Part shown: piece by piece, positions 1 through 5,801 of the stretch | Layout: the number at the start of each line of letters is the position of its first letter | Position numbering within the stretch: position 1 is the first letter of the stretch | From: CAYVQE01 sp964633205 | GTDB taxonomy: Bacteria; Myxococcota; B64-G9 | Assembly: GCA_964633205.1 (NCBI GenBank) | Contig: CAZWFN010000249.1 | Coordinates: 1 to 5,801 of the forward strand | DNA length: 5,801 nt | Direction: 5' to 3' | Notes under the pieces: generated by a model | Seen by the model: the letters and a program-made list of their open reading frames with translations, nothing else | The model's database searches: none | What the model was told of the DNA's origin: nothing | Position numbers and translations under genes: made by a program

Positions 1-2
1 AC

Positions 3-638
3 CGCGAAGTGCTGTCCCAGTTCGTGGTCCCACCCGTGGCCAAGTACCAGCACGAGCGCTTCGACGACCAGACCCCTGCCTCGGTCTACTTGGACTTCAT
101 CACCGACCGGCCAGGCGGGCCGACCTCGCGCGCAGGGCGCGACCTGACCAAGCTCGATGTCCAGGCCGACTTCAAGGTCGTCGCCTTGCCCTTCGTCCGG
201 CTCCTCACCGAAAACCCACTGGCCTTCGACCTGGCCTCGCTACCCCAACTCCACCTGGACGCACCGTGTGAAGTCACGATCCCGCAACCGGCCAGCTACA
301 CCCTGCACAAGCTACTCGTATCCCAACGACGCAGCGATGCAGCCAAGAGGGACAAGGACCTGGCCTACGTGTACGAGCTGGCGGTCGCCAGCCACGACCA
401 CTGGCAGTCCATCAAGGCCGAACTCGACCGCATTAAAGCCGCGAAGCGAATCCCAGCCGCCTGGTGGAAAAATGCTTCCAAGATCGCGACCCGAAACTTC
501 GGGCACGCGTCCTCAGACGGCCCAGTTTCCGTGGCCCGCATCTACGGCACAATCGGCGCAACGATCTCCGAATCGAGCATCCAACGGGTGATGGTCCGGT
601 TCTTCAGGGCTCTGGGACTCGCGTCGCAGGTGGCATGA
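3..638 (+). CDS. Nucleotidyltransferase-fold protein (GSU2403/AbiEii-like), C-terminal part, 5' end outside window
   Basis: The frame is open from the first bases of the window; codons before the GTG at position 9 read Arg-Glu. The true start therefore probably lies upstream, and GTG 9 has no Shine-Dalgarno sequence. About 211 residues are visible. The stretch LDFITD, then ALPFVRLLTENPLAF, then VTIPQPASYTLHKLLVSQRR followed by KRDKDLAYVYEL, matches the C-terminal half of nucleotidyltransferase-fold proteins of the GSU2403/NTP_transf_8 type, which resemble AbiEii toxins. The marks are a 'P.P..y.lHKLlv..RR' signature and a downstream 'K+.KDL' helix. The catalytic GS...D motif would lie in the missing N-terminal part, so activity cannot be judged. 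The ORF looks less GC-rich than the genes to the right and ends 81 bp from the 3' end of a tRNA gene, which fits accessory DNA. The fold call is from motif memory, and the substrate is unknown. Confidence 0.7.
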   Translation, partial: REVLSQFVVPPVAKYQHERFDDQTPASVYLDFITDRPGGPTSRAGRDLTKLDVQADFKVVALPFVRLLTENPLAFDLASLPQLHLDAPCEVTIPQPASYTLHKLLVSQRRSDAAKRDKDLAYVYELAVASHDHWQSIKAELDRIKAAKRIPAAWWKNASKIATRNFGHASSDGPVSVARIYGTIGATISESSIQRVMVRFFRALGLASQVA

Positions 639-672
639 ATAAAGAGCGACATCATCAGAAAGCACGGGCCGG

Positions 673-713
673 AAAAAGACAAGAGGCGGAAGACCGGGGG
701 TCTTCCGCCTCTT
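673..713 (-). terminator. Rho-independent terminator of tRNA-Ala
   Basis: Positions 681-695 and 699-713 form a perfect 15-bp stem closed by a 3-nt loop. Read on the minus strand, the hairpin is followed by GTCTTTTTCC (680-671), a T-rich tail. It begins five bases past the mature tRNA 3' end. On the plus strand the stem is followed by CGGAGTGG, with no T tract, so it is at best a weak terminator for the nucleotidyltransferase gene that ends at 638. Confidence 0.85.
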
Positions 714-718
714 CGGAG

Positions 719-791
<73 letters not shown>

Positions 792-844
792 ACGGCTTCT
801 CACAGAACGGCACCGGGCGGATCCGGCCGCCGATGCGAGGGGGC

Positions 845-873
845 TATCTAGCATCCCGCCGGCGAGCTGTCAA
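845..873 (-). promoter_or_regulatory. Promoter of tRNA-Ala with GC-rich discriminator
   Basis: On the minus strand a consensus -35 TTGACA (873-868) is followed after 17 bp by the -10 TAGATA (850-845). The bases just after it, GCCCCCTCGC (844-835), form the GC-rich discriminator known from stringently controlled stable-RNA promoters. The predicted start near 838 gives a 5' leader of about 47 nt before the mature tRNA. The promoter lies downstream of the lgt stop at 897, so the tRNA can be transcribed independently of lgt. Confidence 0.7.
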
Positions 874-896
874 CTTGTTTTCCGGTTTTGCCGGGA

Positions 897-1913
897 TCAG
901 CGGCGGCGGCCCTTCTGGCCCTTCTTCTCACCCCGCTTGCCGCCCTTTTTGTTCTTGTTTTTTGAACTGTTGTCGGTCTTGGCGGCCTTGCCGGACCCGG
1001 CGGACCGCTGGTCGGGATCGGCGGCGCCGGGGTCGTTGTTGGCCTTGTCGTCGGGCTTGATCACGCCCTGCTCGATCAGGCTCTGCTGGACCTGCTCCTT
1101 GCTCAGCCACTCCGGCGGCGCCGGGGCGGTCTGGCGGCGCCAGAGGTAGAGGCCGATGGCCAGCGGCACCAGCACCAGGCCGATGAACTGCGAGGTGGAC
1201 AGGATGCCCAAGACCGTGCCGCGGTCGTCGTCGGCGCGGATGAACTCCAGCAAAAAGCGCCCCACCGCGTAGCAGACGATCAGGATCAGAAAGGTCTGGC
1301 CGGTGAACTTGCGTCGCTTGAGCAGATAGATCGCCAGCGGGACCAGGGCGAAGCCCAGCGCCGACTCGTAGAGCTGGGTGGGGTGGACCGGCGGCGAGGG
1401 CGCGGTGTTGCCGGTGAACACGCGGCTGGCCTGCGAGCCCTGCGGAAAGACCACCCCCCAGGGCAGGTCGGTCTCCTCGCCGTGGCAGCAGCCGGCCAGA
1501 AAGCAGCCGATGCGGGTGAAGCCCAGCCCCAGCACCATGGACGGCGTGGAGCAGTCGGTCAGCGACCAGAAGTCGAAGTGGCGCAGCTTGCTGTAGACAT
1601 AGGCCGCCAGGGTGCCGCCGATGTAGCCGCCGTAGGCCACCAGCCCCTCGCACTTGGAGGCGAACAGGGCGTGGAACAGCCCGTACATGCGGGCGGTCTC
1701 GGGGTTGGAGATGACGTGGGCCAGCCGCGCGCCGACCAGGGCGAAGATGACCACCAGCACGTAGCTGGTCATGGTGGCCCTGTAGGGCAGGCCCTCGCGG
1801 TTGGCGAAATGCAGGCCCAGGTACCAGCCGCAGATGAAGGCCAGACCCAGCATCACCCCGTAGGAGTAGACCGGCAGATCGACGACGGGAATGCGAAACA
1901 GGATGGGATGCAT
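897..1913 (-). CDS. lgt: Prolipoprotein diacylglyceryl transferase
   Basis: This 338-aa integral inner-membrane enzyme transfers diacylglyceryl from phosphatidylglycerol to the lipobox cysteine of prolipoproteins, the first step of lipoprotein maturation. The sequence shows the family landmarks: N-terminal MHPILFRIP and YSYGVMLGLAF (17-26), GGYIGG (95-100), RIGCFLAGCCHG (134-145, where Arg134 matches the essential arginine of E. coli Lgt), HPTQLYES (177-184) and GRFLLEFIR (218-226). Several hydrophobic segments alternate through residue 258. The ATG at 1913 is chosen because its N-terminus fits the family; an in-frame extension upstream gives 71 residues unlike Lgt. The Shine-Dalgarno is weak (AAGAG, about 10 nt upstream). 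Residues 262-338 form a non-membrane tail ending in a run of Lys, Gly and Arg, longer than usual for the family. At the position of E. coli His103 this protein has Tyr94, as the Cys-rich Lgt subgroup often does. Confidence 0.96.
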   Translation of the reverse strand: MHPILFRIPVVDLPVYSYGVMLGLAFICGWYLGLHFANREGLPYRATMTSYVLVVIFALVGARLAHVISNPETARMYGLFHALFASKCEGLVAYGGYIGGTLAAYVYSKLRHFDFWSLTDCSTPSMVLGLGFTRIGCFLAGCCHGEETDLPWGVVFPQGSQASRVFTGNTAPSPPVHPTQLYESALGFALVPLAIYLLKRRKFTGQTFLILIVCYAVGRFLLEFIRADDDRGTVLGILSTSQFIGLVLVPLAIGLYLWRRQTAPAPPEWLSKEQVQQSLIEQGVIKPDDKANNDPGAADPDQRSAGSGKAAKTDNSSKNKNKKGGKRGEKKGQKGRRR

Positions 1914-1951
1914 GGGCCCAACTCTTGATCGGAAGCTCCCGGCGCGCAAGG

Positions 1952-1967
1952 GCAAAGTTGACTTTGC
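1952..1967. promoter_or_regulatory. Palindrome over the -35 box, candidate operator
   Basis: GCAAAGTTGACTTTGC has perfect 7-bp arms (1952-1958 and 1961-1967) around a 2-bp centre and contains the whole -35 TTGACT. It lies in the 79-bp divergent gap between lgt and the mini-RCK ORF. It is AT-rich against a GC-rich background. This is typical geometry for a dimeric repressor site that blocks the plus-strand promoter, but the regulator is not identifiable. Confidence 0.45.
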
Positions 1968-1985
1968 AACGCTGGCGTCCATAAT
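1958..1985 (+). promoter_or_regulatory. Sigma70-type promoter of the mini-RCK ORF, probably leaderless
   Basis: The -35 TTGACT (1958-1963) and -10 CATAAT (1980-1985) each match consensus at five of six positions, with a 16-bp spacer. A start 6-8 bases after the -10 falls at 1991-1993, that is, on or just before the A of the ATG at 1993. No Shine-Dalgarno lies between the -10 and the ATG. This is the only convincing promoter found ahead of the mini-RCK ORF and the FHA gene that follows it. Confidence 0.65.
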
Positions 1986-1992
1986 CCGAGAC

Positions 1993-2250
1993 ATGGATCT
2001 GCAGCGTCGGCGCCAGGTGTTGACCATCCCGATCCTGCTCATCCTGAGCGGGGGCGTGATCGGCTTTCTGCACGCTGGGCCGGCTGGCCGGAACCTGGTA
2101 CGACAGGATTTGCGAGTGCTTGCCATCCGCGACCAGGCCAGCGATCATTACTTGTACAACCCGCCGCCAGAACAGATACTGGAGGAGGGCTCCACCCTGA
2201 TCGTGCTGGGGCCCACCCAATCGGTGCAGCAGTTCCGCACCATGACCTGA
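1993..2250 (+). CDS. Small protein: one hydrophobic segment joined to a partial RCK_C (TrkA-C) domain; probable internally deleted K+ channel
   Basis: The ORF encodes 85 residues from the ATG at 1993, the codon at the predicted transcription start. Residues 4-7 are basic, and residues 9-26 form a hydrophobic helix ending GGVIGF, like the first membrane helix of two-TM potassium channels. From about residue 40, RVLAIRD, then YNPPPEQILEEG, then STLIVLGP, is the second half of an RCK_C/TrkA-C ligand-binding domain, as found at the end of Kch/MthK-like channels. The selectivity filter (TTVGYG type), second helix and RCK_N domain that should lie between are absent. Two GGCCGG copies (2078-2083 and 2086-2091) sit at the junction. 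It could be a deletion remnant, an assembly artefact or a genuine mini-protein; the open frame and good promoter favour expression. It ends 25 bp before the FHA gene and probably shares its transcript. The domain call is fairly sure; the deletion is inference. Confidence 0.6.
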   Translation: MDLQRRRQVLTIPILLILSGGVIGFLHAGPAGRNLVRQDLRVLAIRDQASDHYLYNPPPEQILEEGSTLIVLGPTQSVQQFRTMT

Positions 2251-2275
2251 GCCGCTCGATCTCCGGGAGGAGCCC

Positions 2276-3610
2276 ATGGCCGCCTGCCCTCACTGCGGCG
2301 CCACCAACCGCGACGGCGATCGCTTCTGCATGGTCTGCGGCAAGCCGCTCGGCGCTCCCCCGACCCAGCAGCCCCGACAGCCAGCGCCGGCCGCCGAGCC
2401 CGCCGCGGAAGCGGCCGGTCTGGACGGGCTGCTCGACGCCGGGGTGGTCTGCCCCAACTGCGACACCTACAATGATCCGGAAGCCAAGGCCTGTGTGTCT
2501 TGCGGGGCTTCGCTGCACGGCCTGACCGGCTACCTGCAATCGGTCGACGCCGCCCCGGCTCCGGATTCGGCGCAACCGGCTTCGCCAGCCGCAGCGGCCG
2601 CTTCCGGCCAAACCGGCGCGGCGGCCGAAGAGGCCGAAGAGGACGCCACCCCCACCGCGCCCGAGTTGCAGGCCAGCCCCCAGCCGGCCGAACCGGCCAC
2701 CGCCCCCGAGCTACCGGCGAGCGAGCCAGCGGCCGCGGCAGCCACCGCGGAACCTACCCCGACCGCCACCGCCCCACCGGCGAAGCGCACCGGACCGCTG
2801 CCGGCCAGCCCGGCCGCAGCGCCGGCGGCCGGCGAGCCGGTCTCGATCTGTCCATACTGCCAGGCGCCGCTGCCGGCCGGGGGCCGGATATGCCTGGCAT
2901 GCGGCCGGAGCGCGCAACCGAGCGAGAGCCCGGCCGAGCCGGCCCCGGATCGCTCCGTGCGGCTGCGCCTGGTGCGCGGTTACGGCCGCGAGGACTCGAC
3001 CTTTCCGGTCGGCCCCACCGGGGTGACCGTGGGCCGCGGCCAGGCCATGGTGCCCATCCCCGACGACCCCTTCCTGGCGCCGGTGCACCTGGCGCTGGCC
3101 ATGGAGGACGGTCGGTTGACCTGCCGCGACGCCGGCAGCCTGAACGGCACCTTCGTGCGGGTGCGCGGCCAGGCCGAGCTGAAGCAGGGTGCCGAGCTGG
3201 TCAGCGGCAACCAGCGCTTCGTGCTGCTGGGCCTGGGGGGGCCGACCACCGATGTGCGCATGCCGGTCTCGCAGGACACCCGCGCCTACGGCGGTCCGGC
3301 ACCACGCCAGCTCTTCGTGGCCTTGCGCCTGAATCACGCCGACCCGCAGGGCCGGCCGCTGGCCGGCTCGGTCTTGCTGCGCTCGGGTCCGGTGGTCTCG
3401 GTCGGCCAATGGGGCTGCGATCTGAACTTCCCCACCGATCCGGCCCTGGCGCCCCGGCAGTTCGAGCTGCACGTGCGCCCGACCGGCTTGCGGCTGGTCG
3501 AGTCGCCCACCTCGACCGGCGTGTTCGTGCGCATCAAGGGGCCGGTCGCGCTGCAGAACGGCGACGAGCTGCTGGCCGGCGACGAGCACTTCCGGGTCGA
3601 GATCGGCTGA
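2276..3610 (+). CDS. Triple zinc-ribbon, double FHA domain protein
   Basis: This 444-aa protein has no signal peptide or membrane helix and is probably a cytoplasmic phospho-signalling scaffold. Three CxxC-x10-CxxC ribbons are visible: Cys4/7/18/21, Cys59/62/73/76 and Cys192/195/206/209. Between the second and third lies an Ala/Pro/Glu linker (about 90-188). Two FHA domains follow, at about 228-320 and 345-444. FHA1 keeps Gly253-Arg254, His271 and Asn290-Gly-Thr292, but the serine three residues before the histidine is Ala268. FHA2 aligns with FHA1 yet has GQ for GR (377-378), Gln395 for His and TGV for NGT (414-416), so it probably no longer binds phosphothreonine. The start is supported by GGGAGGAG (2265-2272), with its GGAGG core five bases before the ATG. 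The gene is likely co-transcribed with the mini-RCK ORF. Its stop abuts that of the convergent Ser/Thr kinase, a plausible partner; the pairing is inferred from location. Confidence 0.9.
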   Translation: MAACPHCGATNRDGDRFCMVCGKPLGAPPTQQPRQPAPAAEPAAEAAGLDGLLDAGVVCPNCDTYNDPEAKACVSCGASLHGLTGYLQSVDAAPAPDSAQPASPAAAAASGQTGAAAEEAEEDATPTAPELQASPQPAEPATAPELPASEPAAAAATAEPTPTATAPPAKRTGPLPASPAAAPAAGEPVSICPYCQAPLPAGGRICLACGRSAQPSESPAEPAPDRSVRLRLVRGYGREDSTFPVGPTGVTVGRGQAMVPIPDDPFLAPVHLALAMEDGRLTCRDAGSLNGTFVRVRGQAELKQGAELVSGNQRFVLLGLGGPTTDVRMPVSQDTRAYGGPAPRQLFVALRLNHADPQGRPLAGSVLLRSGPVVSVGQWGCDLNFPTDPALAPRQFELHVRPTGLRLVESPTSTGVFVRIKGPVALQNGDELLAGDEHFRVEIG

Positions 3611-5415
<1,805 letters not shown>

Positions 5416-5432
5416 GCCGCACCCCCGGGTGC
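5416..5432 (-). promoter_or_regulatory. Kinase ribosome binding site inside a small hairpin
   Basis: On the minus strand GCACCCGGGGGTGC (5432-5419) can fold into a 5-bp stem, GCACC with GGTGC, and a CGGG tetraloop. The Shine-Dalgarno-like GGGGG (5426-5422) lies in the loop and 3' arm, six bases before the TTG start. Its spacing decides the start choice, and the fold could limit ribosome access. As DNA it is also a perfect 6-bp inverted repeat with a 2-bp centre, so an operator is an alternative. Confidence 0.45.
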
Positions 5433-5452
5433 CGAGTTCGGATCCCTGTGGG

Positions 5453-5481
5453 GATATAGCCCAGCCCGGACGCCGTTTCAA
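5453..5481 (-). promoter_or_regulatory. Promoter of the kinase gene
   Basis: On the minus strand TTGAAA (5481-5476) is followed after exactly 17 bp by TATATC (5458-5453). The predicted start near 5446 gives a leader of about 30 nt before the TTG at 5415. It lies within the 197-bp divergent gap shared with the next zinc-ribbon gene. Confidence 0.55.
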
Positions 5482-5517
5482 CAGGAATTTCCGTGATCCA
5501 CCGTCGTCTTGCCCCAC

Positions 5518-5547
5518 TTGACAGTGCGCCGTGGGCGATGCTTCAAT
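5518..5547 (+). promoter_or_regulatory. Promoter of the third zinc-ribbon gene
   Basis: A perfect -35 TTGACA (5518-5523) is followed after 18 bp by TTCAAT (5542-5547), four of six matches. The predicted start near 5554 gives a leader of about 60 nt. The leader holds a 7-bp inverted repeat, ACCGATG (5568-5574) with CATCGGT (5588-5594), just before the ribosome binding site. Confidence 0.5.
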
Positions 5548-5557
5548 GCCTGGCATT
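5545..5557. promoter_or_regulatory. Palindrome at the -10/start region, candidate operator
   Basis: AATGCCTGGCATT is a perfect inverted repeat with 6-bp arms and a 1-bp centre. It overlaps the end of the -10 and the predicted start of the third zinc-ribbon gene. A protein bound here would block that promoter. No regulator gene is visible in the window. Confidence 0.4.
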
Positions 5558-5612
5558 CCGAACTCCAACCGATGGGGCTGTGCCGAGCATCGGTCGGCCA
5601 GGAGGATGCGCC

Positions 5613-5801
5613 ATGATCAAGTGCCCGCATTGCGGTCGCGAAAACGACGACAGCTTCAAGTTCTGCCTCGACTGCGGCAATCCGCTGGCCGGGGGGCCCC
5701 CGGAAGCAGCGGCGGCAGCCGCCACCCCGGCCAGCGACCCGGAGACCGGCAAGGCGACCGACCCCAACCAGCCCGCCGCTCCAGCCGCCCCGGAACCGCC
5801 C
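5613..5801 (+). CDS. Zinc-ribbon protein with Ala/Pro-rich linker, 3' end outside window
   Basis: The ATG at 5613 follows AGGAGG (5600-5605) at a seven-base spacing, a strong start, and the frame stays open to the window end (63 codons). The N-terminus MIKCPHCGRENDDSFKFC, with Cys4/7/18/21, is a zinc ribbon of exactly the same spacing as those opening the FHA protein and the kinase. It is especially like the FHA protein in its CPHCG start and its CG.PL ending. An Ala/Pro/Glu-rich segment follows from about residue 27, again as in the FHA protein. The effector domain lies beyond the window. FHA, TPR or a membrane anchor would all fit known family architectures, so no function is assigned. The gene is divergent from the kinase and the two could be regulated together from the shared gap. 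Confidence 0.85.
   Translation, partial: MIKCPHCGRENDDSFKFCLDCGNPLAGGPPEAAAAAATPASDPETGKATDPNQPAAPAAPEPP

Noticed and set aside
846..896. Terminator for lgt at the CCGG-A4-CCGG segment
   Set aside because: The stem is only four base pairs and no U-rich tail follows on the minus strand. lgt transcripts more likely run into the tRNA terminator at 673-713.
1383..1928. Plus-strand open frame antisense to lgt
   Set aside because: Low-complexity Gly/Gln/Ala/His composition, no ribosome site, and fully inside a confident lgt gene.
1891..1992. Earlier ATG at 1891 for the mini-RCK ORF
   Set aside because: It overlaps the lgt start codon and lies upstream of the -35 box, so it would not be on the predicted transcript. 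The added residues show no domain.
1914..2126. In-frame upstream extension of lgt by 71 residues
   Set aside because: The extension is not Lgt-like, overlaps the divergent promoter and mini-RCK ORF, and the ATG at 1913 gives the family N-terminus MHPILF.
5416..5568. In-frame upstream extension of the kinase to an ATG at 5568
   Set aside because: It runs across the predicted kinase promoter and the divergent promoter, has no domain, and would bury the zinc ribbon that normally opens such kinases. The TTG at 5415 has a Shine-Dalgarno at good spacing.

Overview
The window is high-GC DNA whose gene content points to the Myxococcota or a related former deltaproteobacterial lineage. The reasons are a Hanks-type Ser/Thr kinase with an N-terminal zinc ribbon, a zinc-ribbon/FHA protein, long Ala/Pro linkers, and the DAGVAPAA-type low-complexity repeat seen in many such proteins. 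A run of exactly 100 N (3978-4077) shows that the assembly is a draft, possibly a metagenome bin. The lineage is inferred from style, not from a marker gene.

Layout. Positions 3-638 (+) hold the C-terminal part of a nucleotidyltransferase-fold protein (GSU2403/AbiEii-like). It looks less GC-rich than the rest and ends beside the 3' end of a tRNA-Ala(GGC) gene (719-791, -). That tRNA gene has a clear promoter (845-873) and a strong terminator (673-713). Next is lgt (897-1913, -), the prolipoprotein diacylglyceryl transferase, with a Lys/Gly-rich C-terminal tail. Divergent from lgt is an 85-codon ORF (1993-2250, +). It joins one hydrophobic segment to the end of an RCK_C (TrkA-C) domain, as expected of a potassium channel gene that has lost its middle. 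Its promoter places the transcription start at about the ATG, and a palindrome covers the -35 box.

A 444-aa protein with three zinc ribbons and two FHA domains follows 25 bp later (2276-3610, +). It converges on a kinase gene (3611-5415, -), and the two stop codons abut as TGATCA with no spacer. The kinase runs zinc ribbon, kinase domain, one membrane segment, Asp/Ala/Gly repeat, TPR-like C-terminus. The repeat holds the assembly gap, which artificially breaks the reading frame. Divergent from the kinase, a third zinc-ribbon gene (5613 onward, +) runs off the window.

The right half therefore looks like a small Ser/Thr phospho-signalling locus: a membrane kinase, a possible FHA partner or scaffold, and a third protein with the same N-terminal ribbon. 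The left half is housekeeping (lgt, tRNA-Ala) next to a possible accessory-region edge. No CRISPR array, insertion sequence or phage gene is visible.
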